Below, piece by piece: positions 12,146 to 23,714 of a stretch of 64,000 nucleotides of DNA; within the stretch, counting starts at the first letter, position 1; every line of letters begins with the position of its first letter. The stretch is from Euonymus europaeus. Taxonomy: Eukaryota; Streptophyta; Magnoliopsida; Celastrales; Celastraceae. The notes under the pieces were generated by a model. The model was not told the origin of the DNA, did no database searches, and saw only the letters and a program-made list of their open reading frames with translations. Location of the stretch: the NCBI GenBank assembly GCA_963580455.1, contig OY756968.1:8593544-8657543 (forward strand). Direction: 5' to 3'. The translations under genes and the position numbers were made by a program.

Positions 12146-12703
12146 ATCTCCTACTTGGGCTTATATGCTAATCTTGAACAATTATATTGTGCATCCTAAG
12201 TGCGCACCAAATGCTATCTTTACTTGAAAAATTTACAATCTGGTCCATCAAATATATCAGTAGAGGATCAAAGCAGCCTTAGTCACATTTACTCGTAACT
12301 AGGCCCATTAATGGTCACACACACCAACATATTTAATGACATAGATCAAATACGGTTGTGTAGTATGGAAATTACATGCAATGTAATATTTAACATGCTT
12401 ATTTCCATCTGGTCCTAATTTAAACTGAATAGAGATCATCTTTATCTTTCCACAAAATTAACGCATTACCACATTTGGAAAGTTCACAAATGTTTAGAGA
12501 TTAGAAACAAAATGCTTAATTCTGCAGAAATAGTCATATAAACCATCTTAGAACATGAAAATAAAATACAATACAAAACTCCCACTAAACCGGCACAACA
12601 TCAAACTGTAAAACACCCATTCGAGCAACATTCTCGTGGAAAACCTTGGGTATTAATCCCTTAGTGAGCGGATCCGATATCATGAAGTTTGTACTTATAT
12701 GTT

Positions 12704-14051
12704 CTATAGATATTTGTTGACTCTGAACTCTTTCTTTAACAATAAAAACTTGAGATCGATGTGCCTCGACTTTGAAGAGCTTTTATTGTTCTTTGAAAAT
12801 AGCACAGCCGATTTATTATCACAGTATATCTTTATTGGCCTTTCAATACTATCCAGAATACGCAGCCCTGTGATAAAGTTTCGAAACCATTTTGCATAAC
12901 TGGATGCGTCGTGACAAGCTATAAATTCGGCTTTCATAATGGAAGAAGCTATGAGTGCTTGTTTGATACTTTTCCATGTAATAGCTCCTCCAGGCAATAA
13001 ATAAATATAGCCCGTTGTGGATCTTTTACTGTCTAGGCATCCAGCAAAATCAGAATCAGAATAACCAATGATCTCTAAATTCTCTGATTTTTGATAAGTG
13101 AGCATATAGTCATTTGTTCTCTGTAAGTAACGCATAACCCTTTTGACCGCTTTCCAATGTTCCACTCCAGGATTACTCAAATATCTGCCCAACATTCCAA
13201 CTATGAACGCAATATCCGGACGCGTACATACTTGAGCATACATAAGACTCCCTACAGCAGACGTGTAAGGATTCTTTTGCATCTCCTTTATTTCCATTTG
13301 ATTTTTGGAGCACTGATCAAGACTAAACTTGTCTCCCTTAGCAACGGGTGTGTTTCTTGGTGCACAATCCTTCATGCCGAATCTATTAAGAATTCTTTCG
13401 ATATAGCTCTTTTTTGATAATCCAAGAACCTCGAGAACGATCCCGATATATCTGGATATCTAATACAAAAGAGGCGTCATCAAGATCTTTCATTTCAAAT
13501 TTCTTTTTCAGAAATCTCTTGGTTTCGTGCAATAAGCCTATATCACTACTAGCCAGTCGTATATCATCGACATATAATACCAAGAAAATGAATTTGCTCC
13601 CACTGAACTTATGATAAACACAGTCATCAACCACATTTACCTCAAAACCAAATGAGATAATAACTTGATGAAACTTGTGATACCATTGACGGGAAGCCTG
13701 TTTGAGACCATAGATGGACTTCTTTAATTTACAAACCAGATTATTTGAATTACCAGATACAAAATTTTCTAGCTGCACCGTATAGATCATTTCATCAATG
13801 TCACCATTAAGAAACGCAGTTTTTACATCCATCTGATGTAGCTCCATATTAAAATGAGCCATTAATGCCATTATTATCCTAAAAGAATCTTTCGAAGAAA
13901 CTGGAGAGAAAGTTTCTTTATAATCGATGCCTTCCTTTTGAGTGAAACCCTTAGCGACTAGACGAGCCTTATATCTCTCGATATTGCCTCTTGAATCCCT
14001 TTTTGTTTTAAATATCCATTTACAACCAATGGGTTTCGAACCTTTAGGCAA
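12704..14051 (-). pseudogene. Copia element 2 reverse transcriptase and RNase H
   Basis: 14051-13386 encodes the RT_2 domain: GCKWIFKTK, YKARLVAKGFTQKEGIDY, QMDVKTAFLNGD and the catalytic LYVDDIRLAS (YVDD intact). 13375-12704 encodes the connection and RNase H: SLMYAQVCTRPDIAF, GYSDSDFAGC, STTGYIYLLPGGAI, then KAEFIACHDAS and IYCDNKSA. The two ORFs are offset by a frameshift near 13380. The role, known from the family, is copying element RNA to DNA and degrading the RNA strand. RT starts directly after a TGA at about 14060 that replaces the Trp expected in the 'NDVWDL' motif. Confidence 0.9.
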
Positions 14052-14063
14052 TTCGATAAGATC

Positions 14064-15181
14064 TCAAACATCATTGTCCTTCATGGATTTCATCTCGTCA
14101 TTCATGGCATCAATCCACTTTTGAGAATTAGAACTTTGTTTGGCTTGAGTGAAAGTGATGGGATCATCCTCCACTCCTATATCAAACTCATGTTCTTGGA
14201 GAAAAACAATATAATCATCTGAAATAGCATTTCTCCTTTCTCTATTGGATCTTCTTAATGGCATTTGTTCTTGAGGTTGTTGAGTTTGCTCTTGTGGAGC
14301 AATTTCTTCATTTTGGATGGGAAGTTCCTCAGTGTTGTCTTGATTTTCCGGATTTGCTTCTTGAACAATGTCAGGAAACATAAGCTGATCATTGTCAATA
14401 GCAACAATAGGAAGAAAAACAAATTCATGTACAAAGACAACATCTCTTATTTTATCTTCCCCCCCCAAACTCATCATCCTAAAAAAATATCGCATTTCCC
14501 GTCTCAAAAACTGACCTAGTAGAGGGATCATAAAATTTGAAACCTCTTGACCTTTCAGAGTATCCAACAAAATAGCAGCTAACAGTTCTGGAGTCCAATT
14601 TCCTTTCGTTCGGCCTGTATGGCCTTGCCTCAGCTGGACATCCCCAAATGTGTAAGTGCCTTATGCTAGGCTTTTTGCCTAACCATTGCTCATAAGGTGT
14701 TTTAGCTACAGCTTTGCTAGGAACTCGATTAAGGATATAAACTGCAGTCTTTAGTGCGTCCCCCCAGAGAGATTCTGGTAAAGAAGAATGACTTATCATA
14801 CTTCTTACCATGTCTTTAAGTGTTCTATTTCGCCTTTCCGCAACACCATTCATGCTAGGTTTGCCCGACATTGTGTATTGCGGGACGATTCCACATTCCT
14901 CTAGGAATTTAGGAAAAGGTCCTGGACGTTGCTCACCTGATCCGTCATATCTATCGTAGTATTCACCACCACGGTGATCTGACAGCTTTTATGCTTTTGC
15001 CAAGTTGATTTTCAACTTTAGCTTTATAAGCCTTGAACATATCCAGAGATTGAGACTTCTCATTAATTAAATATAAGTACCCATAACGAGAATAATCATC
15101 TATGAACGTGATGAAATACTGTTGACCATTCCAGGATGCTGTAGGGAATGGACCACAAATATCAGTATGAATCAGTTCCAA
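14064..15181 (-). pseudogene. Copia element 2 integrase
   Basis: 15181-14963: MELIHTDICGPFPTASWNGQ and FITFIDDYSRYGYLYL, the rve core with its Asp residues. 14871-14479: [17 protein letters not shown] (catalytic Glu region), [17 protein letters not shown] and [14 protein letters not shown]. 14570-14064: linker rich in Gln and Glu, followed by LRRSNRERR and the DAMNDEMKSM motif that precedes RT. Frameshifts occur between 14960 and 14870 and near 14570. The domain order is intact but not translatable as one chain. Confidence 0.88.
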
Positions 15182-15223
15182 GACGCTTGAACTCCTGTTG
15201 GCACCTAATTTCCTTATGTTTGT

Positions 15224-15865
15224 CTATTTTCCCTTTATACATTCAACACAGACTGTGAAGTCCGTTGTGTCAAGAGAGTGAAGGATTCCATCTAAGACAA
15301 GCCTATCAATTCTCTGTCTAGAGATATGACCTAAACGCTTATGCCATAACATAAAGGAATCTTCATTGGTTAATTTTCGTTTTGTACCACTGGAATGAGC
15401 ATGCAGTGTTTCATGCAATGGGGCAATAGTATCCAACAAATATAAATTATCAATCAAAAATCCAGTACCAATAAGATTTGAATCTTGGAAAAGACTGAAT
15501 TTTGTATCTCCAAAAGAACAAAAGTACCCAAGTTTGTCCAAACTGAAAATAGAAATTAAGTTCCGTCTAAATGACGGTACAACATATGTCTCTTCTAAAT
15601 TGAAATTACACCTAGTTTTTAAAGATAATTTAAAAATAGTGATTGCCTCCACTGCTACCCTTTTGCCATCGCCCACATAGATGAATCTTTCAGCATCAAT
15701 TGGTGATCGACACCACAGGCAATCCTGCAGAGACACACTTATATGAGCAGTAGCACCCGTATCTACCCACCAAGTGTGTTTAGGTACAGAAGCTAAATTA
15801 CACGCCAAGCAGCGTATTTGGGACATTCTTTCTTCATGTGTCCACCTTTCTTGCAAAAGAAACAA
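15224..15865 (-). pseudogene. Copia element 2 aspartic protease and GAG-pre-integrase domain
   Basis: Contains WWVDTGATAHIS, the single-chain retropepsin active site (DTGA), then FVVPSFRR-like YVVPSFRRNLISI and the GAG-pre-integrase zinc-binding start LWHKRLGHISRQRIDRL and CVECIKGK. The frame differs from the zinc-knuckle frame to the right, so a small deletion just after the Gag CPKYAAW motif (about 15800-15830) shifted the frame. Confidence 0.88.
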
Positions 15866-16629
15866 GTAAGTTCCATATCCTGTTTCTTTTGCACCTTTTG
15901 TGGTGCCCCAACTATAGTTTCCTTCTTTTTAGGCCATTTTCTTTTTTTACTCGTGGAGGAAGATGCCAAATAAGTACTGTTAGATATCTTATCTCCCACA
16001 AATCTCTCTTCTTCTTGCACACATTGAGATATTAGCTCATTTAGTGATCATTTCACCTGTTGGGTGTTATAGCTCACTTTGAGTTGACTGAAGTGTGCAG
16101 GAAGAGAGATAAGTACCTGATGCACGAGCAAGTCATCAAACAGCTCTAACTTAACTGCCTTTAGTTTTTTGGCAAGATTAGACATCGTCATAATGTACTC
16201 CCTTACATTCCCCTGACCATTGTACTTCATTGAAACAAGTTTACTCAAAAGAGTACTTGTTTCAGCTTTTTCATTTTTAACGAAAAGCTTTTCAATGTCA
16301 CTTAGGAACTTTTTAGCATTATCCTCAGCCACACCGCTTCTGAATGTTTCAGGAATGGAAAGCTTCATGATCATGACACTCATGCGATTAGAACGGTCCC
16401 ACTTCTCAAATTCCCTTTTAGCATCAACGATACTTGTTTCAGTAAGAGAAGGAGGACATTCTGTCCAAAGCGCAAGGTCAAGATCCATACAATCAAGAAC
16501 GGTTAAAACCATCTCTTTCCAAGCCTTGAAGTTTGTGCCATTAAGCACAGGTACTGAATTGATGTTGGCAGATACATTTGTGACATTTGTAGATACTGAA
16601 CAGAGAATATAATTATTATAAGCTCTCAA
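15793..16629 (-). pseudogene. Copia element 2 Gag with in-frame stop
   Basis: 16629-16048 encodes a UBN2/Gag capsid-like region (NGTNFKAWKEMVLTVLDCMD, then EYIMTMSNLAKKLKAV and LLVHQVLISLP). A TGA at 16047-16045 follows NTQQVK, where relatives have Trp. The same frame continues with SLNELISQCVQEEERF, a Lys-rich linker and the CCHC knuckle CFFCKKGGHMKKEC (about 15850). The stop therefore truncates Gag before its zinc knuckle. An upstream ATG or start was not chosen with certainty; the open frame begins at 16629. Confidence 0.85.
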
Positions 16630-17944
16630 TAAAATTCATGTTATAAACCAAGCAATATAAATTTATATGGATAACATGATCATAAATAATGGGCATTTTA
16701 CAAGATACCTAGAGCACCATTGATGTCTCGTCTTTGGACATAAACATCAATTGCAAATGGTACTCTCAGTGTAGTAATCAAATATTGACAGTAAACTCTG
16801 TCAAGCAATAAGCCTTCCTTTGGGTTGACTTGTTACTCACATGGAAAATTTGATAACTATCACATATTTATTACTACAAGTGTATCTACTATTTGGCCAA
16901 ATAATAACCTTCCTTTGGGCCGATCATTATTATCATAAATAATAATACACTCATCTTAATATTTCAAAATAAATAAATTAACATAGTAGAGGTTACTTTG
17001 GCAACATATTATTTCAATCCATTTATTTGAAATATCAGACGAAATTGCTAGCCCATATATTTCCATAGACTTTAATTCCATATAGAGCAATTAATAAATA
17101 CAAAATAAATTGCTCAATGAATAAATTAAAATACATATAGGTGAGCCCATAAATAAAAATTAGACTCAATATCCTTATGGTCTAATTTAAGCAAAGTCTA
17201 CTTTAATTGCGTTTTAAGCCCAAAATTATTATATCAGCAGCCCAACGCTTTAATTGATAAAACTTATCTAAGATAAAATGTAGGCCCGTTATTGGTCCAT
17301 GAGAAAACAGCCCGTGACCCATATCACTAACTAGTGGTTTTATGCATATCAAATTGTTATCAATATAGCATAATTATTGTGTAACAACCTATGGTCCATG
17401 GGAATCATTTTATTTTTGTTTTATATATGTCATTTTCTTTATGTCGGCCACCAAATTCAAAGCATAGCAATTTCTTTAACAGCATTATTTGACATTTTGA
17501 AGAAAAACAAACCCATAAAGTATCGGGTCAAAGACCCTCCTTCCTTACCCGATATTGAACCCACAACCATTGCAGTTATCATTCACCAGAATCAACGATG
17601 AATTCCGACAAACAGATCAACTCGGGTCATGAGTGTTCAACCCAGATCCATATGAGCACAGAACGGGTTCATGAGTTTTAGAAGCAAACTAAATCCAAAC
17701 ATATGAGTCAGACTAGATGCAAATCAAGCATGAAATTTAAGTATATCATAACAGATCCTCGACTCAAGAGTTCAACATCAGAATGACAAAACCAGAAAAC
17801 CAAGAGAATATATCCAAAATTGTGTTGAAAATTTCACTTGAGCATATCAAAATTGGTTCATAAGTACGACAACCGCAATAACACAAAAAATTCCCACCCA
17901 CAAAAAAACATCGAATTTTCAACAGATTCCTAATGATCTAGCAT
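16630..17944 (-). other. Leader of copia element 2
   Basis: 1.3 kb between primer site and gag without coding sequence. It contains 'ccttcctttgggtt/ccttcctttgggcc' and several 'gcccaaa/gcccg' words. A short plus-strand ORF at 17377 has no recognisable domain and is ignored. Confidence 0.6.
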
Positions 17945-17962
17945 AACCGCTCTGATACTACT
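17945..17962 (-). other. Primer-binding site of copia element 2
   Basis: The minus strand reads AGTAGTATCAGAGCGGTT immediately after the LTR end, matching the initiator-Met tRNA primer type (TGGTATCAGAGC) with one mismatch. Confidence 0.85.
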
Positions 17963-18313
17963 TGTTAACTCTATGGATCTATGTTAATCATTAAGAACAA
18001 GAGATCAAGAACATACCTTGATTCATAGTGGTTAAGGTGAATCCGGATGATCGATCCCGTTGAGAGAGAATGGATCTTCCAAGAGTGAAATCTCTTATGG
18101 CTCAAGTTGGTCCTAACAATAGGATTAAGACCTTACTTATAGAAAAAACCAAAAAATGATTTCCCCTCGGGGACCACAACCTTTTAGTGGTATATCTTAT
18201 ACCTAGAAGTTGGATAGGGCCCTATAAACCCTAATCCCAATAAGATAGCTAGCACAATGATTGCATTACATATTAGCCCACATAATTTGAACTAATTACA
18301 ATTTAGTCCAACA
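17963..18313 (-). repeat. 5' LTR of copia element 2
   Basis: 351 bp, same ends as the left copy, followed directly by the TAAGA duplication at 18314-18318. Confidence 0.92.
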
Positions 18314-18318
18314 TAAGA

Positions 18319-19298
18319 ATCATGCTCATGTGTATCTTGGGAAATTATCAACAACTACAAGTATGTATTTGTTACCTCCAATGCTTCCAGTTTGAGTTGG
18401 TCCCAAGAGTTGCATATGAGGACTTTTAAAAGGTATTGAGGAACTAACAACACTTACTTTCTTGTGGGATGCTTTGGTTTGCTCATCCAATTGCAAGGAC
18501 CACACACACCTTTTGTGGAACTAATTCTGGGCATCCCTCGTCCAATCTCTGAGTTGGCTATTTTCTAGAAGTCATGAAAGTTTAGATGACCTAATCTTCC
18601 ATGCCATAAGCTATCAGATACAATATCAGTAACACAGTTACATAAGATAGCTAATTCAACATGAATTGTATAGAAATTGTTAGATGACCTTCTTCCTTCC
18701 AAAATACACACTTTGTTAGTATTAATAATTCTATAATAAGGTTTGGTCAATAAAGTTGTGTAATTAGAATCACATAAATGACTTATATTAATCAATTTTG
18801 CTTTCAATCCTTCAAAATTTTCTTTACGATCTCGTTTAGAGGATTAGGTTCACCAAGTGTGAATGATAAATTGGAGATATCACATTTCATGCATAGAATT
18901 CATCGAAGTTTTCATTTTCTCCATTCTTAGAGTTCCAAAGATGGTTGTCAGGCGTTTTAGGTTTGCGCATTTGACAATAGTTATACCTTCATAAGTTACT
19001 TCCAGCAAATCTTACGTTTCTTTAGCAATTTCACAATGTGGAATTTTATTAAACTCATCAATTGCCAAAGCTAAAAATAAAGCATTGATTGTCAAGTATT
19101 AAGATGTTTTGGAATATCCGTACTTCTAAATCAACAAAATTGATGTAGCGTAACCATGTACAACTAATAGACAAACATACTCATCTATGGATTTCATGCA
19201 AGCTCTCATTTGTGTCTTCCAATATGAGTAGTGAGAGCCATTAAAATGTGATATTTGATTCGCTCTGATTTTAATGTTAACGAATGCTCTAATACCAA
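18319..19298 (-). pseudogene. Older copia (element 3): gag start, GAG-pre-integrase, integrase N-terminal part
   Basis: Minus strand from the right: primer site GTTGGTATTAGAGC at 19298-19285. Gag start HFNGSHYSYWKTQMRACMKSIDEY follows at about 19245-19175. The GAG-pre-integrase region is at 18807-18565 (LWHGRLGHLNFHDF), then the integrase start (GGNKYI..VVVDNFPRYT) at about 18350. That reading frame resumes at 11786 on the other side of copia element 2. Much of gag and the protease is missing, and several stops are present. Confidence 0.75.
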
Positions 19299-19299
19299 C

Positions 19300-20220
19300 T
19301 GAAAGTTTGGCGTACCTCACCAAGATAATTAGTCCTCTATAAATGGAAAGCAATTATGGAATATCAAAAGAACATTGCGATTTTGACGAGAAAAATCCAA
19401 TCTGAGAAAAATGTAGAGTCTATCAAGTGACTAACTTTCAAAACAATCAACTAATTGAACAAGATTGCAAGTTCATCTGAACCTAAAGATAGCTTGTACA
19501 TCACGATTTCGTGTATGTTTTTTTTAACGAACATCAACCAACCAAGGTTTAGTTTGATTTTAGAGCCTCCAAAAGTCTTCACCACCAAGGAATCAATGAC
19601 TTCTTCACCAAGAGCAACCATGATATCCTCCAATAGATCTTCAAGTATAATGAATAAATTCAAACTCTCATAAGAAAATATTCTCTGAATTCTCACATAA
19701 CTTATAGCTCAATTTCAGCTCAATACAAGAAAAATATAGAACTTGAAGCTATCACAATGTCTATTATATTTTTCTTGACACTTCAAAAAATTTAATTACT
19801 CATTGCCTTGTGTCTTTTATAGACTTCCAATAACTCAAGATATAAATTACATCGTATCATAAACCACCTATAGAGATAAACTGTGCAAGAGATAATGGTT
19901 ATGAGAGATAAGAAGTAAATCTTGATAACAAAGATGTTACCAAAGTCAACCACTAGGAATTTTATCAAAGTCTAACAACGTGTAGCTCAATCCTAACTCC
20001 AAGAAAGACTTATTCATAACACAATCACAGACGACTACAAACACTCATAACATATCCTATTAAAACTTAAATCCACGTGGAATAAATGCACCTGATAGTG
20101 GTGACATGGACCTCATATGTTCTGAGGAACTTAACCTCAACTTAGCTAAGGGTTACTTCAACTAGATGGTTTCCAACTATCACACATTTATCATTGCACT
20201 TTGAGATTTAAAACCTAACA
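19300..20220 (-). repeat. 5' LTR of older copia element 3
   Basis: Starts TGAAAGTTTGG directly beside the primer site and ends 'aaacctaaca' (minus strand TGTTAGGTTT). No second copy is found to the left, so the 3' LTR has been lost. Right boundary inferred from the TGTTAG-type terminus. Confidence 0.65.
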
Positions 20221-21080
20221 ATAATATTGACATGGTGCGCATGATCCACTCAATGCGACACATGTGGCGACACAAATTTAGTCGGGAACAATTGAATTCA
20301 CATCTCTAATTTTCATTGAATAGTAAGTTCAAGTTATTTTTATTAGATAAAAAATTATATTTTCCTCCCTTTTACTCTCTGCTAATCCCTTACTTCTATC
20401 CGCTCTTTTTGTTAGTGTTGCTCTTCGACTCTACGAGACTCTACACGTTTACGAGAACCATTTTTTTTTCTCGTATTTTTTCTTAGTAACTTTCTTTGGG
20501 ATTTTGGAATTCTTCGTCAGATTTTCCCTAGATCTAGTAACCTTCTCTGTTACAGCCTCATTTTTCTCCCTCATGGTGGCTTCTTTTTCTCTTACTCTTT
20601 CCTTTCACAGTGTTGCAAACAAAAATTTAAATTGATGATTGGAAGATTTGAAATGACACATTCAAAAAATCGATTAGGAACATGATAAGTAGTGATGGAG
20701 ACTTCTGACTAATGTTAAGATTGAATCATAAATTGGTGTTGGAAGAGTCAACAAAAGTAAAACTAAATAGTTTAAATGTCAAGATCAACTTGTTTGAAAC
20801 AATTTCAAAGCACTATATCCCAATTCAATTTCTCTGTAAGTCATGTTGTTTAAGAATATGACCTTTTCCTCCTTTATGGCAACGGAGATGAGTGAGAAAA
20901 ATAAGAGAGAGAAGATGAGTTATCGATAAAGTTAAGAGGGGAGGGAAGGCTATGAAGAGAACCCTAATTAAAAGAATTTTTTTTTTCTTGACTGGGATGT
21001 GGTGTCACCACGTCCCAAACTGAATGGAGCATGTGCACCACAACAGCATGATGAAGTGGTGCAATGATACAAGAGTTTTT
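20221..21080. other. No gene seen
   Basis: 860 bp of AT-rich sequence with pyrimidine-rich tracts (20360-20600). No domain-bearing ORF, LTR pair or target duplication was recognised. Confidence 0.4.
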
Positions 21081-21084
21081 AGGC

Positions 21085-21436
21085 TCTATTGTGGTTTTTC
21101 CAAAGTAGATCTTGCTTCAGTTGACTTTTAGGTCTAATATAATTTATTTTTTTTGAAAATTGTTGTTCTTATTGTGATTGGTTCTACGAATCCAATGATA
21201 ATTTTTTGTTCAGAATAAAAATCAAATACAATCTGAAAATTGTAAGAAAATGTCGTTTGGATTATATTTGACGGTTCAAAATTATCATGCACTTTTCAAA
21301 TTGAATTTGATTTTTATTTCAAATAAAAAAAATATATCACTAAATTCGTAAAACCAATAATAATGCAAACATAATTTTTCAAATTTCAAACCTTAAAGTC
21401 ATCTACAACGGGCTCTGCTATAGAAAAACTATAGTG
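21085..21436. repeat. Long imperfect foldback (MITE-like)
   Basis: Two arms of roughly 120-150 bp pair across a loop near 21245-21285. 'gattggttctacgaa' (about 21177) pairs with 'ttcgtaaaaccaat' (about 21337), 'aataaaaatcaaatacaatctgaaaa' region with its complement near 21290-21320, and 'gttgacttttagg' with 'ccttaaagtcatc'. The outer right arm contains 'tctacaacgggctctgctatag', a style common in plant MITEs. Target duplication not resolved. The transcript would form a long hairpin. Confidence 0.6.
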
Positions 21437-21439
21437 TGG

Positions 21440-22000
21440 CCCAAGATTCTCTGATACCACTGAATATATTATAGTTTATGAATTTAATTATACCCATGGA
21501 TTTAGATTGATAATTAAAATCATAGGAAGTCCATGTTTTACTTTCCTTGTTGGGCCCATTTTAGCACATTAAAGCCCAATACTAGATATAACAAGAAAAC
21601 CCAATAGAAGTTTGAAACATATAGGTTTTGGGAGACGGGTGGCCGACCCCTATAAATATACACATAGTGTGTGTGTGTGTTTTTCCCCAAATATTTGAGA
21701 CATTAGTTGGCCTCATGACTCCCTAATCATTTCCATAGTTTTGACTTTCTGATTTTTTTTCCAGGTTTTTGGAGTAAGGAATCCATACTCTTAATCCAAG
21801 TCTTGAAATTGGTGCATACAGTGGAAGATACGTGGGATTGAGCTTTAAGTTAATCTTGCACACCCTCTCCTTATTCTTAATTACTTAAAGATATCAATTT
21901 AGAAGGACCTCTAGGTATGTTAATTTATTAATAGCTAAATTGTATAGATCATGCGATGGTAATCATAATTGAAAAGAATTTTTTGAAAGCTAATTTCTCA
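21440..22000 (-). repeat. Copia primer site plus LTR remnant
   Basis: The minus strand reads GTGGTATCAGAGAATCTTGG at 21459-21440, a very good initiator-Met primer site, preceded by an LTR end at 21461 (plus strand TGAATATATT). The adjacent 0.5 kb contains 'cctataaatata', a (GT)n run at 21668-21681 and 'gcatgatctatacaa' on the minus strand, all usual in copia LTRs. The other LTR terminus and any gag are not found, so the right boundary is approximate. Confidence 0.45.
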
Positions 22001-22120
22001 TCATTTATAACTATGTCTTCCTTTATACGCTTCCACATGTTCGTCATTTCTAATAGAAGGTGCTCACCAAAGAATATCATGGATGAGGCCCAGATCGTAT
22101 CAACCCAATGGCACAGCCCA

Positions 22121-22401
22121 CCACAAAAAACCTAAATTAAAATCGCAGGAGGAAAACCTCTCATCACAATTAGAAGGCTGAGTAAGAGATTGCTAAACAT
22201 GATGAAAATACCTACCAAAACTGTAAGCAAACTAACGATCGCTTGCTAAACAGTATCAGTATCGATTCAGAATGTGAGCAAACTGACGATCATTGTGGCT
22301 CCAATTGTATAGGCCACGACAAATAGACCTAAATTAAAATTGCAGAACGAAAAAACCCTCATCACAATTGGAAGGCTGAACAAAAGATTACTAAACGTGA
22401 T
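22121..22401. repeat. About 190-bp direct repeat, two copies, second split by the TR-GAG element
   Basis: Copy 1 at about 22121-22310 and copy 2 from about 22311 share 'acctaaattaaaat.gcag', 'catcacaatt.gaaggctga' and 'gatt.ctaaac.tgatgaaa'. Copy 2 is interrupted at 22401 and resumes at 26374 ('gcgagcaaac..taatcgtttgctaaacg'). Confidence 0.6.
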
Positions 22402-22754
22402 TGTCGATGCAAAAATCCGCATCGACATTTAGAGTTTCCTGAATTGCACTCACACAAGCCAACGAATTGAATTGAAATGAAAATATGGTTCGACAAGAAC
22501 GCTACGTCCATGGTAGAGTCTGTCTCTTTTATTCTTTTTCAAATAGTTACAAGAGTTGTTATTTATACTGCAATCAAATAACCACTCTACTGCTTCTTCT
22601 CCTCACATCAAGCCTGTAATCTTTGTTTGAATTTTGAAGAAGTCTTGTACTTGAATTTTGGATAAGAGATAAGGAGATCAAGATCCACACGCTTCTAGCT
22701 TCCAGACGTCTTCCGCCTCTGTTGCCACGTGGCTTCACCTTTTTACAATCCACA
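22402..22754 (-). repeat. 3' LTR of TR-GAG element
   Basis: 353 bp. It lacks two blocks present in the 5' LTR: an 'aaaaacacacaacaatatacg' stretch and a 37-bp stretch near 26265-26300. The rest is closely similar. Confidence 0.9.
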
Positions 22755-22950
22755 ATTGCCCCCAGCCTTTTTTTCTTTTTTCAAAAAATAGAGAAATTAG
22801 ACTAAATTGATTAAATTTTCCTTGATAGTCTTTGACTTCTGATCGAGCTAGGAGGCGAATGCTCTCTTTATCCTCTTCTTTTGGCATGTCCAAATTTCTT
22901 GACTAAAAATTCAGGTACTTCTTTACCTTCTCTCTCTTTTCTTTTTAAAG

Positions 22951-23165
22951 CTCCACTGCCCTGCCAGTGGCGGGGCAGCCCCGCCCAGCTGCTAAGCGGG
23001 ACTCCACTGTCCCGCCCAGCTGCTGAGTGGGATTCCTCTGTCCCGCCCAGTTGCTGGGCAGGATTCCTCTGTCCCGCCCAGCTGTTGGGCGGGAAACCAG
23101 CTTCTAGGCAGCTGGGCGGGGACTGTGCCACTACCCCGCCCAGCAACTGGGCAGGGCAGCTTTGC
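22951..23165. repeat. GC-rich tandem hairpin array
   Basis: Six consecutive near-palindromes of the form CCGCCCAGCTG.TGGGCGG are spaced about 30-40 bp apart, joined by 'gactccactgt/gattcctctgt' spacers. Each can fold into a stem of 7-9 G-C rich pairs. The block is about 65% GC inside an AT-rich element, in the 3' untranslated part of the TR-GAG element. Short ORFs that cross it on both strands (22868-23195) are by-products of the repeat and not genes. Confidence 0.8.
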
Positions 23166-23269
23166 GCATCTGTTCCTTCTTTGAACAGTTATTAATTTTG
23201 TTGTCTTTCTGAACCCAAATTTTTTTAATTGTTACTGACTCTTTGTCAACTTCTGTCTTTCTTGACTTT

Positions 23270-23545
23270 CTTTAATGAAATAGCCTCTTCGGCATTATTT
23301 AAGTAAATAGTCTCTTCGACTTTTTTTAATAATTTTAGCCTCTTTGGCCTTTTCTTTGTACTTAGCCTCTTTAGCTTTTTTTTTGTACTTAGCCTCTTTG
23401 GCTTCATCTAATCAAATAGTCTCTCCGACTTTTCTTAATAACTTTAGCCTCTTTGGCTTTTTCTTTGTACTTAGCCTCTTTGGCTACATTTAATCAAATA
23501 GCCTCTCCGACTTTTCTTAATAACTTTAGCCTCTTTGGCCTTTTT
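23270..23545. repeat. Interspersed tandem repeat, core TAGCCTCTTTGGC
   Basis: About ten copies of a 13-mer (variants 'tagtctcttcgac', 'tagcctctccgac') are spaced 27-35 bp apart, with a higher-order period near 90 bp ('tttgtacttagcctctttggct..ctaatcaaatag'). It lies in the 3' untranslated part of the TR-GAG element. No protein is encoded in phase. Confidence 0.75.
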
Positions 23546-23714
23546 ATGGCGTAACAATTAAAAGGGAAAAATCATCGTACATAAAGAAAAAGTCTTTATT
23601 CATATGGCCAACGCCTTAGAAATTGCACTAGATCGCCTCATCGGGCTCGTTCATTAACATAAATATGCAGAAATGACAAAATCAAACATTTACTAAAAAT
23701 AAACATTTGCATGT

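Larger units (their letters stand above)
11792..18313 (-). mobile_element. Ty1/copia retrotransposon (copia element 2), near-complete, 6.5 kb
   Basis: Short LTRs (354 and 351 bp) with TGTT...AACA ends, a 5-bp target duplication TAAGA (11787-11791 and 18314-18318), a primer site and polypurine tract, and the full gag-PR-INT-RT-RH order on the minus strand. The LTRs differ by about a dozen substitutions and a few small indels (hand comparison), so this is the youngest-looking full element here. It is inserted into the integrase of copia element 3. The polyprotein is broken by at least two Trp-to-stop changes and several frameshifts, so it could move only with helper proteins. Confidence 0.93.

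Noticed and set aside
22868..23195. Two overlapping ORFs (about 92 and 104 codons) on opposite strands
   Set aside because: They run through the GC hairpin array; Pro/Ser/Trp periodicity in both frames is a by-product of the tandem palindromes, not a protein family.
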